Source: Flammula alnicola
Taxonomy: Eukaryota; Basidiomycota; Agaricomycetes; Agaricales; Strophariaceae
DNA length: 64,000 bases
Direction: 5' to 3'
Assembly (NCBI GenBank): GCA_015499995.1
Contig: JADNRV010000166.1
Coordinates: 1-64,000 of the forward strand
The notes under the pieces are model-generated. The model was not told where the DNA came from. It searched no databases and worked only from the letters and a program-made list of their open reading frames with translations. Numbering within the stretch: position 1 is the first letter of the stretch; the number at the start of each line of letters is the position of its first letter. Below, in pieces: positions 24,687 through 36,718 of the stretch. A program made the position numbers and the translations under genes.

Positions 24687-25565
24687 ATGCAACCTCAATA
24701 TTCAATACCCTCCACCTGCCCCTCGTATCTTGATATGCTGCCGATTGGTGCTATGGCGCGGACGCTAACGAACTATGTAGCTATAGGTCGTCCGGCGTTG
24801 ACTGAGTTTCTCGAGTTTATCGTGATGCCATACGTCACTGGTCTCCCGATCATGGAAGAGCTGAAGGTGGGTGAACAAGAGGTCGAAGAGACGCGCATTA
24901 AAAGCAGGAGGTATGGTGAACGGCTACACGACAATACAGATGACGGCCGTCTGGACGATATTACCACGAAGAATGGCAACTTGGCTGTGAAGGGGAAGGC
25001 AAGTGATATCTTTGACGTTTTTATAACATTGAATGCTAACTAAATAGCCAATTTTCCAGCAAAAAGCTATCCCTGGTCCTTCTTTGTCAATACCCGGACG
25101 CTATCGGAGGAAGGAAAATATTCCTCCAACGGTATGTTGGATTTTGCACCGCGCTATGGGATAGCCGCTTCTTACCAATAATTTTAGCTCGATCTTGCCC
25201 TTGGTCTGCCTTCATCATCACATGCTGTTACTGCCAAAGGAAAGCCACCCGTTGTTCTCGATGGCCGATTATCCCCTGGTAATGTCACCGATTTCTTTAT
25301 TAATTTATAATTAATCGCCTGGTCAACCTGAATAGCCAGTTACTTACTAAACCGTATCGCTCACCTCGTCGCGTCGGGAATCAGAAGAAGGCCAAATAGT
25401 CCATATCCCATTCTTCCCGCTATTCGATATTCGACGTCTCGTTACGCACTATTGCACAGTATTTCCTCAACTCCTCACATTTTATCAACACGGACGCCCT
25501 CGTTCAACGTCAACGCAATGATTTCAACATTTGGACGCTTTTCCGCACTGATAAGTATTCTATAA
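24687..25565 (+). CDS. Orphan 234-residue protein
   Basis: Four exons (24687-24998, 25060-25131, 25188-25278, 25336-25565) join in frame to give 234 residues ending at TAA 25563-25565. The first intron is GC-AG with a strong AAG|GCAAGT donor; an alternative acceptor at 25047 would add four residues. The N-terminal part is helical with a hydrophobic stretch near residues 20-55. The middle is polar and charged (EVEETRIKSRRYGERL) and the last exon basic and Ser-rich. No signal peptide or known domain is recognised. It is divergent from the synthetase with about 380 bp between starts, so the two could share a promoter region. Confidence 0.6.
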
Positions 25566-26930
25566 TATTTACCTGCTTTCGTACCCTGTAAACTAATCCG
25601 TTGCCTGTATAATTATACTGTTGGCCCACCAGCTCGTTTGGGTTTGGTTGAGTGTTTAAGAAATGTCTCTTGGAGGTGCCTACTCGAGATGTAGAGGCAC
25701 TCTCCAGCGCTGTCTTGAGGTTCCCCGTCGTTCACTCTCTCGAAAACAACAGAATTCACATACGTTTTTGCGGATTTTAGTAGCTAAGCATGTTGTTTCC
25801 GAGACAACTCGAAGCTACCTACAAAGTAGCAATTTTGAACGTTTTCGAAGCAGCTTAGTTGGCAGCCTTTCTAGCCACAGTGAGTTCTCGCACCACCCAC
25901 AGATTTGCGGCTCTCAACGCAGAAACACGAAACCAAACCTGCACGATTAGGGAGCAAGTCCTGCAGGATTACAGGTAGGCGGACGACCGGGGAACCCCTG
26001 CTCCGTCACGGGGACGCAAACCTGGGAGGCTCCCACCTCCGACCTGCCCACCCCTCTGCGTCCCCCAATAACGGGAAGTCAAAATCTCGACAACCCTCTG
26101 CTTACACCACCTGCGAAGGGTGGTGGTGGCGCGACCACCAAGGAGTCCCCCCACGGCCTCCGTTCAACATACCCACTCCAACATCCTCATTCTGGGCGTC
26201 GCTCTCGACTCATCCCCCAACCTGAACGAAGCTCGAAGCCGAGTTCCTTTTTCCTCAGACCCTACCTTGATTAGTCTGTCAGTCGACGTTCAACTAACAG
26301 ACTACTTAAAATAGGGAGAGACAGTGACATTGGTCGGTGCTGGGTACGAGGGCTGTACCGCCAACTTCGCGCAGCTCAGCTGGAAATGGACGGAGGTGGG
26401 TGAAGGTGATCTGGATATACGTGGGTTGGGTAATGGCGGCGGCGTTGTCACTAATAACGTATTAGTTCCTATTCTAATGGAAGACAAGGGTTCACAACGC
26501 TACCCAAGAGAAATGGGACCTTCCGCTGGTGCTGGAGTAGTGAGAGCTGCGGTAGTCGTCGTAGGCGACGGCGCTGGGTCGTGACTCTCTTCGGATCTTG
26601 CGTATCCGATCCCTTCCACCGTACCACCCTGACTTTCATCGATGCTATTCCTGCCAACCTGACTGAGACCCGCGGTGCATGGCTGCAGCAGCATCCTTGT
26701 GGCTCCTCAACCGCCTCTACTCGCCATCCAAATCCATCCCATCAGCGAACTCCGGGAAGAGAGAGAGCCCAATCCCTACACTTGCGTCAGGGCTGAACGA
26801 CAGTCGATTAGCAAGCTCTTCCAATGCCGAATAAGAAGTACCGGGTATTTCAGACAAACGAGTGGGACGAATGGTAAAAGAGGCTGGGAATTGTAGGGCG
26901 CAGTCACTGGGCGTTGAATGGGTGAATGTT
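25566..26930. other. Region without a convincing gene
   Basis: Contains CG-rich and proline/serine-coding frames on both strands (25663-26225, 26324-26800) that lack coherent splicing. The stretch 25990-26240 is C-rich. I cannot assign a function. Confidence 0.35.
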
Positions 26931-26936
26931 TGTTAA

Positions 26937-27760
26937 TATGAAGTGGAGAAATGATAGGTTGAGCGGAGAAGGGGGGATGAGCAATATATGGATGGGCTGG
27001 CGAGCTGGCCTTGACATCCGACTGGGATATCGAGACCGATGGAGGGTAGAGGCCCTCGTTGGAGCCGTGATGTGACTATTCGGATGAAAAGGCGGCGTCT
27101 CTGGGGCTTTGAGTACCATAGCTGCCATGTTTCATCGCCTCCTGTTCGATGGAGGGTGGGAAATAGTCCTGTGCGGGGATATTGAGCACGGAATTGGACG
27201 CAGTGGATATCGAAAGCTCAAGAGGTGGACGTAGCGATTCCTCATCCGACGGCTGTACGTGGACGGAGAGAGGAAATATGACTCGGGGTTGGCTGGATGC
27301 TCGTCGTTCCAAGGTGTCGATTTCTCTGCGAAACGGCAACTAGCGGTGGTGATTTTACGCCTGGAGTCGGGGTTGGAGACTTTCCAGACACAGCTGGTGG
27401 TGATGCTCGTTGCTTCATGACTAGTTTCCTGAAATTTGAGAGGGAATGGATGACTGCATCATTGAATTGTCCCAACAACGACTTCTATTCTCCAATGAGT
27501 GACTAGTTGAAAAAGAAACGAAAAGTACCCACCAGATAGAAGCCTTCCTGATCGGAGAGTTGATAGAGGACCATAATCCCGTCATCCTGAAGGAATAGAT
27601 GAGACACGGGAACAGAATGCCCAGAAAAACATACCTTCAAAAGCGTAAGAGCATCCAGATTCTCTGCAACGCAATCAGACAATGCAGTACACTTCCCAAT
27701 CCCACCTTAGTCGCCAACTCTGCTGCTTCGAGTCCCATTCTGCTTCCCCTGCTACTCCTT
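26937..27760 (-). CDS. Possible multi-exon gene, unresolved
   Basis: Minus-strand exons with good boundaries are visible: a piece reading DDGIMVLYQLSDQEGFYL (about 27540-27590) lies between GTATGT..CTTCAG and a GTGGGT donor. A later frame reads SIEQEAMKHGSYGTQSP before the stop at 27076. An upstream ATG near 27740 starts MGLEAAELATK. I could not join these into one frame, so the product and limits are uncertain. It is divergent from the gene at 28181. Confidence 0.25.
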
Positions 27761-28180
27761 CATCCTAAGGAGATACGGAACCGAATTGGATATGTGGGGA
27801 AATTAAAAACAGGCGCCGAAAGCGATGGGGCAAATATGTCTGGCACGTCAGATGGCAGGTTTTATCGCGATTAGGTCAGGAAACTGATAGGCTAGGGTTC
27901 CAGAGGGAGGAGAATATACGACGAGATGCAGAGAGATTGGCGGAAAGTTGAAAGTTGAAACGAGGCAACGGTTGTCAACAAACGTGTCCGGCCCGCGCTG
28001 GCTTGATCCGGCGGTGCGTGTGTGGTGCGAAGGGTCGTCGTTTGTTGGACAAGGTTCTGGGTGGCTGGGAAGACGGAGTTGAAGGCCGTGATTCATCATG
28101 ACATGAGTCCCAGAGCCTCATGGATACACCCAGTGTCCCCCAGTCCTCGCACGGTGCTCACGACCACCACTCAACTAGTC

Positions 28181-29872
28181 ATGTCAAGTCCAGATCCCAT
28201 ATCCCTCGTCGCGCTCATCATATCTCTGGTCGCACTCATTCTCACTCTCCTCCAGGTGGCCCAACAATACGTAGCAACAGGTTACGACTACCGCCATTGC
28301 TCTGAACGAACATTAGGCGGGTGGCACAAACGAAGCCGGCGCCAGTTCATTTGGAGGGAACTGCGCTTCGAAGTGCATTTTACTGCTCCTATCATCCACG
28401 TTGGCATCCTACCCTCCGATAGTACAGATGGAGGAGACGCATACGCTGTACCAACAACTTCAACCGTGACCGAAAAGACCTCGCGTTCCCGCTCTGCATC
28501 TTCGACAAGTGGAGCACTGTATATCCTTCATGGTCGCGAGGGCGACAAAATCTACACGTCATCTCAAAACCCGTGGTTCCTTGACCCTAAGGGAACGCGC
28601 CCCGAAGCAAAATGCACTTGGCTCTCTCTCCTGAACGATACAACCATCACACACCTGCAAATCGGCATCGATGAGCTCGCGCTCTCGTACGACTTCATGC
28701 CCGACGGAATCAAGAAACCTCTTGCGCAGATGGATCGGAAGTCGTTCTTGACGCTGATGTCTCTCTTCCAGGTATCATGGCAGGAGGGGTGGGGCGCAGA
28801 AAAGACCGAATCGGGAGGAGGGAAAAGAGGCACTCCGACTGGTGCCGGCCCATACGGCGAAGTCACCTCACGTAATCTCGCCAACTTTGGCCCCGTCATC
28901 TCCTACCAACCGTCCAATTTTCCACCAACGAAGAGGTTCTACATTGTCTCCGAAAAAGCCCGATCAGCCATGTTCAGTCGCTTCGATTTGGGGTTCCACG
29001 TCGTTTTGACACATTCCGCTGATGAGGTATACAGGAGCGCGTTGGCGCTTGCCGACGAGCAGGCAGCGGACACTGTCCAGGGTTTTTTCCGCGATAACAA
29101 CGGCTACTCGCCAGGCCTGGCAGAGGTAATCGAATGCTTTGCAGAACCAGAGATGCCGAAAGCCATCGAACACGGGACGGACACATTCATATCTATTTTC
29201 TCCGCTCGATCTGTGGGAACTTTATTCGACCAGTGTCAAATCGTCCAACTTCTCATCGGCGAGGAAGTGAACAATTCGACCCCCCTTTCCAAAACAATCA
29301 CTACATGGGCCATGGATTGGGCATCATCGGTCAAGGATAACGAGGTCGGATTTCCTGCAGATCAACTCCAGGCAGCGTTGAAGTTCGCTCGCAGGTATTT
29401 TGGAACGCCGACTCACCAGCGTGAACCTATATCGTGGTCTGAATCCCGAAGGTCCCTACATGTGATAAAATTTCTCGATAAGCAGCTCAGCAACCTCTGC
29501 CATTTACTCGCTCCCGGTCAATCTGAGCTCTCGGTGCACCGTGAATTCGCCAAACTGCAGATCCGCTTTGGGTCCACGCTCTTCCACGACACGTCCGCCA
29601 TGGCTCAACCGTCCCGGGGCCACTGGCTAGATTTCGTAGGCGCTTTTGTTGCGGAAAAGTATGTGGAGATATCCTCTATTCTGGGGGAGAAATATCCGGG
29701 AAGTAGAGAAGAGGTGAGGCACGGTTACGTCATTAATAGGTTGGCGAGAGGTGTGCTTTGGGTCATTCATAATGGGAATTGTTCATCTAACCAAACCCAT
29801 GATGAGCGCCTATTGGAATGTTCATTGAATAGCCGTTGGCTTTCGGATACCTCAACTCTTTGGATAGATTAG
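28181..29872 (+). CDS. Membrane-anchored protein of unknown function, intronless
   Basis: A single exon of 563 residues. The N terminus (MSSPDPISLVALIISLVALI onward) is one hydrophobic helix acting as a signal anchor. A conserved-looking YDYRHCS, TLGGWHKRSRR and FIWRELRFEVHF follow. The remainder is a soluble domain with no recognised catalytic motif, ending in a TAG at 29870-29872. An in-frame ATG at 28103 would add 26 residues; I prefer 28181 because the hydrophobic segment then begins right after the start. Intronless organisation is unusual compared with its neighbours. I know of similar uncharacterised fungal proteins by general pattern only, so no function is assigned. Confidence 0.82.
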   Translation: MSSPDPISLVALIISLVALILTLLQVAQQYVATGYDYRHCSERTLGGWHKRSRRQFIWRELRFEVHFTAPIIHVGILPSDSTDGGDAYAVPTTSTVTEKTSRSRSASSTSGALYILHGREGDKIYTSSQNPWFLDPKGTRPEAKCTWLSLLNDTTITHLQIGIDELALSYDFMPDGIKKPLAQMDRKSFLTLMSLFQVSWQEGWGAEKTESGGGKRGTPTGAGPYGEVTSRNLANFGPVISYQPSNFPPTKRFYIVSEKARSAMFSRFDLGFHVVLTHSADEVYRSALALADEQAADTVQGFFRDNNGYSPGLAEVIECFAEPEMPKAIEHGTDTFISIFSARSVGTLFDQCQIVQLLIGEEVNNSTPLSKTITTWAMDWASSVKDNEVGFPADQLQAALKFARRYFGTPTHQREPISWSESRRSLHVIKFLDKQLSNLCHLLAPGQSELSVHREFAKLQIRFGSTLFHDTSAMAQPSRGHWLDFVGAFVAEKYVEISSILGEKYPGSREEVRHGYVINRLARGVLWVIHNGNCSSNQTHDERLLECSLNSRWLSDTSTLWID

Positions 29873-31170
29873 TCACTTTGTTATTGTAGCATTTCGAATT
29901 ATGTCAGCTTCTATATACGTGATATCTGACTTCCCGCCAGCGAAGGCAGCGAACATGAGATATAAAATTTGAGGTTCCTATTTTTCAAAGGCCGAGACAA
30001 GAATCCTCTACGCACTTTAGGACTTCTTTTTTCTTTATCTTCGTGGCCTTGTTTTCGTTGTCGGTTTTTTCGGGGTTTTTCTCCTTTTTCCGGCGATATA
30101 GCTTCCGATGGGTGATATCGTGTGTCGTGCAACCCAAGCCCGTGCACGTTCAATGTTCATGCATGAGGTTTTCCTTGGCTTGTCACCCTAGATACGGAAC
30201 AGGGAATAAATAGTAGCGCTCAGCGATTCCGATTTCGAGGTGGTGACCTCACCAGTTGGATTCGAAATATTAATATTTAATTCACAGCCAATGGTTCACG
30301 CGCAGGTCACCCGTAGGCCGTGCAACTTGCAGGTGACCTGTAAGCTAGAATAAGCACTGAAAGCAGCGCAAAGATCACGCATTTGTAAGTATGTCACGTG
30401 GCTCGGAAGAGTAACGGTCACGTGGATCTCGCTCAGGAGTCAGCCTGAGTCAGCGTGTTACTAGCAATACTGCTAATTACACAGTGACGCACGACCTGAA
30501 GGGTGTTCTCTCCTGCACTTCCGGAAAGTCTCGGAGCATGTGGAATCACATGCTTCATCATATTTTGAGACCCAGGGCCAGATGCAGGACCAGAAGAGGT
30601 ACTTATGAAAAAAAAACAACAAGAGTGCGCGTGTGTCCGACGTCCAACACTTCTCTCTTCATTCTTCAAGTTCGGGCAGTTCAGAATTCAGGTTACCTTC
30701 AAGCAGGAAAAGCGACGTCAGTGATTTTTCGCATCTTAAACATTTCATTGAGCTCTTCAATGCCGTTGCGTCTGAAATTGAACTCACTTCTTCACAGTAT
30801 GCTGAACTTCTGTCTCCTGAAAGCAAAGTCATCCGAGTCGACCATGAGACTTGAATTGAGTTGGGCCAGGCAGGCCTGGAGAGTTTATTCGTGCATCCCA
30901 CGTGGTCTCAGTAAGGGACGGCTGGCGTCACCATCTCCCCTTTGAGATGAACCCAGTTTCACGACGTTGACCGACTTGACCAGTTGACCTTTCCGATTTG
31001 AGCAGCCCTAATGACTGGCTTTGGTCCTCGATGAGTAAGTGTCAATCAAGTCACTCGAAAATTTGCTGCATATGACCGGATTACTGATACACTTCTGTTA
31101 CAAATAAAGCTTCTTTCGCTTCTAATGCTTCACTTATAAGTTCTTCATAGGTTCTTCCTCCGGTATACTA
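29873..31170. other. Intergenic, one weak Ser-rich frame
   Basis: Near 30250-30345 there are repeats of AGGTGACCT/AGGTCACC words (30239-30250, 30304-30310, 30331-30340), resembling palindromic nuclear-receptor-like or bZIP half-sites. A plus frame at 30633-30854 (KSDVSDFSHLKHFIELFNAV) looks mildly protein-like but begins at GTG and no joining exon was found. Confidence 0.35.
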
Positions 31171-31176
31171 GCAATA

Positions 31177-32395
31177 TTGTCTGCCCTTCGTTCGAGTCTC
31201 TTTCGAACATCATTCGAACTTCGTGTCGCTTCATTTCCCAGTGCGCGACCTCGGAAATCTACGAATGTTCGCGACCGTGGTACCACAGCCTGGAGTTAAC
31301 TGCGCTGACCATTTCCGTGCGTTCACTGGAACACCGCAAATCTACTCCTTCTGGGAAAAGCAAACATGCACATGGTGCGCCTTCAAACGAACCCCTCTTC
31401 TCGGTAGACTCACTGTCTGTCTACAGGCAGTATGTCGTTGCTGAACCCGTCTCACTGGAAGCCGTAATCATCGACCCCGTGCTTAACTACGACAATGCCA
31501 GCGGAGCCATTTCCACGGAGACAGCAGACTGTATCCTCGATTTCATCAACAAAGGCGGACTCAAGATCAAGCGTATACTGTAAGTCCTCCCTCGCAATGC
31601 GGATCGTTCCAACTTCGTATGACCGCGCTTCTTGTCAGTGAGACCCATGCACACGCAGACCACCTCACAGCGTCGCAGTACTTGAAGTCCAAGCTTCCAG
31701 GAAACGTTCCTCTCTGCATCGGGAAGGGTATCACGCAGGTCCAAAAGACCTTTGGGCCCAAGTACGGCGTGGACCCCGCAGAGCTGGAGCAGTCGTTCGA
31801 TATGTACCTTGAGGACAACGAAGTGTTCAAGCTTGGGGACCTTTCGTGCCAGGTCATGCATCTTCCTGGGCACACACCTGACCATGTCGGGTATCTTATG
31901 GGTCACGCAGCCTTTACCGGCGATTCGATCTTCCTGGTGAGCGCGAATCGTCGTTATGCAACTCTCTCCTGTGTTGACTGTGCCTCGCTTTAGCCCGATG
32001 TTGGCTCCGCTCGAGCAGATTTCCCAGGTGGTAACGCGAAGGAGCTGTATAAGGTGATTTGGAATCGATTCATTCGAGTCTTCTCATTCGTTCTGTTTCG
32101 TCTGACACGAACCTGGCAGTCGTTGCAGAGGCTCCTCTCCTTACCAGACGATTATCAAATCTTTGTTGGCCACGACTACCCTCCCGAGGGCCGCGACCCA
32201 ATGTGCGTGTCCACCGTTGACGAGCACAAATCAACGAACAAGCATATAAATTCGGCCATCGATGAATCAACTTTCGTCAAGGTTAGGGAGGAGAGGGATG
32301 CATCCCTTGCTGCACCACGTCTGTTACATCCTTCGTTGCAGGTCAATATTCGTGGGGGCAGAGTACCACAGAACTTGTTAAAGAAGCACGCTTGA
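31177..32395 (+). CDS. ETHE1-like persulfide dioxygenase (metallo-beta-lactamase fold)
   Basis: Main exons: up to 31579, 31639-31936, 31994-32053 and 32120-32395, with GT..AG introns. Metal-binding motifs are intact: ETHAHADHL (HxHxDH), HLPGHTPDHVGY, FTGDSIF and the C-terminal GHDYPPEG. LHPSLQVNIRGGR near the end is also characteristic. Members oxidise glutathione persulfide in mitochondria during sulfide detoxification. The N-terminal region (NTANLLLLGKANMHMV) is in a frame one base off from PLFSVDSLS onward; the switch falls at a C4 run (31392-31395), where one extra C would restore a continuous frame. No ATG was found for an Arg-rich presequence starting near 31177, so the true start is uncertain. 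Confidence 0.85.
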
Positions 32396-35300
32396 GACAG
32401 GGTTTTACAGATTAGTATCATTCGTTTGCATTTCTTGCATTGTATATGTAGTAACTGAGTAGGCTATCTAAGGATGTTGAATTCGACTCGTTATGGGACT
32501 CGTATCCGTGCACGGCTCCCTAAAAAAAAACTAGGGTGAGGCATTACGAAAGAGTCAGAGCATGAGGCATATAAGGTAAGAATGGCAGTGGTAGTGTAAA
32601 CGTAGCAAAAGAACTCAACGGAAGAAAGAGTACAGTACATGTAATGAGTGATTGTATAATGTAGTGGTCCGCCTCCAAGGAGCAATAGGACGCCACTGAT
32701 GAAGGCCATTTGTGGTGAAGTAACGGAATAAGCCTTGTGGTTGAAGTCAGGCCTAGGACAATGGCATGGCTGGGCGTCGATGAAACTTGCACAGAGAGAA
32801 CCCAGCATCTTGAGTTGATTAAAGGATGACCAGCGCGCCAATCACCGGAAATTGCTAGTCGAGAACGAAGGTCGGGAAGGGGCCCAGGATATCCAATAGA
32901 GCCGAAAGGGGGAGGTATACGCACGGTATATCGGATACTGCATTGGTTGGAGGCCACGAGACGACATGACCATGCGGGATTCTCGAAGGGTATGGCGGTG
33001 GAATGGAATGCGCGACTGAAAAGGGCGAGCAATCTTGCAATGGCCGCCAGCGAGAGACCTGAAGAAAGTTGCATGAAGAGCGAGATCCAATATGGGATAT
33101 TTCTAATTGGTCATATACAGGCGCCAAGGTTTGGGTGGCGAGGACGCGGAGGCATTCAAGTTGACTCATGGACGACGAAGACCCTCTATTTAGTACGCCA
33201 TGGCCATCTCAATCCCCTCTATTCCGCTCTCTGTGTGTACGCCTTGCTCGCATTTTCCCGTTCACCGCCGTCACTGGGCAAGTAGAGGTATAATGTCAAT
33301 GTATTTAGAGTCGAGCCATCATCGATTATTTCCTTGCTCTCATCGAGCGATTTGGGCGGTGTACTGCCAACGAAGGCCATCGCGTCAGCAAGACCAAGGA
33401 ATACCTTAGATTGGTATTCATAGCACTCTCGGCATTCCCATAGCGGACGAGCACGCCCCCGTGGATGCCACATTCAAAAGAGCAGCAGCATCTAAGAATT
33501 ATTCGATTAGTACGGCGATCTCGCTCGGTTTTAGAATAAACAAATACTGTTCTCGCGTTATATAAAGATAAAAAAGCCAAGACAGCCGAGCAGGCATTCG
33601 ATTTCGTCTCCGCAGGCATCCTGTCCTCTGGAATATAAATAGCCATAGAAAAAAACGCACATATAAAACGCATATCTATGAAGGATCCATGTGTGATGGA
33701 AAGTTGTTAGAAATGGAGGCGATGCCGTGGTTCGTCGGTGGACCGTCCTTGATCTAAAAGATATCTGAGACTCATCGGAGGGCCACGGAAGTAATCCACA
33801 ATAGAGTCGTCCGTGGATCTGCAAAACAAAACAAAAAAGATGGCACGTAAGCAGAAGATGCGCTGCTATCATGTATGACCCATAACGTGCATAAAACATG
33901 ATCCAGGATGCGTTACGGTAGACAGAGATGCTCCAAATATCCAGCATCTGCTGCTAGACTCGATGACCAGATGAGAGAGAATCTGGTGAGGATACGCACC
34001 GTCATGAGGAAGTACAGCGCCAGACAGCATAATGACAGCGACGCTAGAATTGCAATCTGAGAGGTTGACAGCTTCAAGGACACCATACGATAGTGAAAGA
34101 GATCCCGAGAAGGAGAACGACGAGGGGCCCTCGTCAATACATTGAATGCTGAGAGCTATTCCCTCAACAAAGAGGCCGACGTCTAAGCTGTCCGCGAGGG
34201 TCGACAACAGATGATCTTTGCAGTAAATGTTACTCGAATATCGCTCCGCTGCTATTGTCCTGAATATTCCGCGCTGATTCCGGGTAACAGGACAGGAAGA
34301 ACATGTCACAACAGGCTAACGAGGAAGGCGATAACAAAGGCACATAGATCTCCCGAAAACCTTTAGACATTATCTGAACTTCGCGCCAAATCAGCCCCTG
34401 GGTCATAAAGGAAGCTCAGCACGTCAAGACCAACACAACACGGTTGCTTCCAAGTCAAGCGGACCGTCTGAACTGCAACGAAGAAACGAGGGGGGCAGCC
34501 AGTGCAGTTCCAACCCGCGGTTCAACCCTAAACACAAGTATATCGTGTCCCAAAGATAACGGCCCACTTGAAGGAAAATACGACACATAAGTTTCCCCCT
34601 ACTAGAGAAGCAGCACATATACGCCCACATCGGTTTCAGCGTAAAAACAATTACGCCGTCTTAAACCGCAGCAGGAATCGGAGCACCGGCGTAAGTGATG
34701 TATGCGGTGTACCCACGGGGTGTATGATGTATACCAAAGCTCGGACGTAAGGGGAAGAAGTGAAACATAATACAGAAGTCGTTTCATATGACAAGGTTCG
34801 TGATTCCGTCCTCTGATGAGGCTGCTCTCGGGATTCGTTGATCTCGATAGACCCCTATGGACCGTAGTACGAGAATAACACTAACAAAAGGGGCGTAAGG
34901 GGAAATGGAGGATATAAGGAAGCACAGCAACCAGAACATGAAATAAATCAGCAATGCAGAGCCCGCTTCGGGTCGCAAGAAGAATGAAAAACATAGCAAA
35001 CGAAAGGAAAATGAATAAGGAAAGCAAGACACGTAACCTGGATGCTGGGAGGTGGTTCATAAACCATCAAACCCAAGATTCGCCCTGTATTACAGGTGAT
35101 TCTGGAGGAGAAAGAGAGGCGTGAAAGAGAGCGTGAATGCGATGTTATGCGGGCATCCAGCAGCTTCTCGTTGCAGTCTAACACGGGGTAGCGTAGCAGG
35201 AGCCACACTGAAGATAAAAGAGAAAGAAAGCGACAGGGAAAGGACGACGGTGAATAAGCAAGGACAACGCACCTATACATCCCAAATCCCAGATCTACAC

Positions 35301-36172
35301 AGATATTCAATGAGATGGCCAGCGAATCGAGATAAGAGTGGCATCCTCTGATCGTGATGTGGCACGCCAAGGGTGCACTTTAACCTTTCGGCTTGTCCTA
35401 GAAGCAGAGAGTAGCGATTAAGCAACACGAAGTAACATGAACAGGCCACACCATGGTTGAGCAGTGTAGATCCAAGGTGATAGAAAAGGGCAGCAGAGGT
35501 AGGATGGCCATGCCTCCAACATGATCCATAACGGCGAGAAGAGGGATAGATGTATGGTATGAGAGCACCAGCAGATGGGGTTTGGAGTATGCAAGCAGGG
35601 CGTGACGCGGAGGGGGAAGGATTCGGAATGGGAAAAATATTGGGTCCGTGCGCTCTAATATTTGTCAACCCTTCCCAACCAAATAATGTGCATTGCCAAG
35701 CTGGATCTTTCCTTTAGGATATGTACATCTGGTCTTTGGGGAATTGCCTCTGTGGCTTTAAAAAACTTGGCTGACCATTCAGTGAAGAAATTGTGGAGTG
35801 CCTAAACACGGCGGTCATATTCCTGAGGGGAAGGTCAAGAGAAAGGCAATAGCCGCAATACTAGTGATTTCGAATACTATGACTATAGGATTTTATCCGA
35901 TGGGAACTGGACACCGACGGATTTGAGCAGAATGGATGTAATACATCAAATCAAAAAAAAAATTGGGTGCGCTCCAAAGAAAAGGGATACAAAATTTAAA
36001 GCTTCTCCAACACTACCGTTTACTGTCTAGACTCCGATGCTTGAAGTGTCTCCAAGGAATAAATGCGACTTATAGAGTCTCGTTGCGCGTTCGCATCCCC
36101 AATTACGAATGAGCACCTGGACAAGCTAAATTAGAGAGCGCCCAGTCACACAAGTCCCACAATGCTTACCAC
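32396..36172. other. Gene-poor region
   Basis: Minus-strand frames up to 140 codons exist (for example ending at 33869 and 35273) but mostly begin at GTG or TTG and have UTR-like, T-rich composition. The segment 35270-35700 shares promoter-like words with 38880-39270 (listed separately). No protein family could be identified. Confidence 0.4.
35644..35691 (-). promoter_or_regulatory. Shared promoter-like element, copy 1
   Basis: Carries GAGCGCACGGAC (minus strand, 35655-35644) and GCACATTATTTGGTTG (35691-35676). Both words recur in the same order and orientation at 39224-39213 and 39266-39251. Further downstream on the minus strand both copies have GTAGATCTGGG. I infer two related promoters or transcript starts; no coding sequence is established behind either. 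Confidence 0.5.
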
Positions 36173-36718
36173 CTAATAATCCTCATACTTGGCGAGGAAG
36201 TCAAAGCCCTTGACTTTGTACAAGTCGGCAATGGTCTGAGCAGCACCGTCGCTGGCCGGGACCTTGATCTGCCTCTTCGCACCCGAGGCATCCTCGTACT
36301 TGAAGTAAGACGGCGAGGAGCAATTGGTCGACGCCTCGGCAGCAGCTCGAGTGTCGATACCTGACCTACCTTGACCAGCAGGGAAATGGTTTATGCTGGA
36401 AATACTCTGTCCTGCGCCGTTCCAGCACCCAGTGCCAGGGCCGAATTCCACGAAAAGGAACGACGAGCACGCGACATCGGTATATCCTTGTCCTTGGGTT
36501 GCCACAGGCAGGTCGTTGAATTGGACAGAGAACCCGAAGCCGGTAGGGAGGTCGCAGCAGACAAAAGAGCTATCGATGCAAGCGAGGAAGGGGCCAACGC
36601 ATGCGATGGAGTTGGCGAACCCTTCAGAGGTTATAATCGGGGATATGGTGGCTGCTGTGAAGCATGTGAAGGGAGCAGCAATGACTGCGGTGAAGATGGT
36701 AACAGTTTTGAGCTGCAT
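36173..36718 (-). CDS. Small secreted protein with Cys-rich core
   Basis: One exon of 181 residues with an ATG at 36718. The N terminus MQLKTVTIFTAVIAAPFTC is a signal peptide. The mature part has a CVGPFLAC..FVCC cluster, a Gly-rich GFGFSVQF..GPGTGCWNGAG core and a Lys/Arg-bearing C terminus that ends in AKYEDY. It would be secreted and disulfide-bonded. No enzyme motif is seen. Small secreted proteins of this kind are common in Agaricomycetes and often regulated by host or substrate contact, but no role can be assigned from sequence alone. AT-rich elements (GATAAAAAAC near 36775) may serve as a TATA box. Confidence 0.85.
   Translation of the reverse strand: MQLKTVTIFTAVIAAPFTCFTAATISPIITSEGFANSIACVGPFLACIDSSFVCCDLPTGFGFSVQFNDLPVATQGQGYTDVACSSFLFVEFGPGTGCWNGAGQSISSINHFPAGQGRSGIDTRAAAEASTNCSSPSYFKYEDASGAKRQIKVPASDGAAQTIADLYKVKGFDFLAKYEDY

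Noticed and set aside
33869..34309. 146-codon minus frame
   Set aside because: GTG start directly after a stop, Ser-rich low-information translation, and a likely intron inside it.
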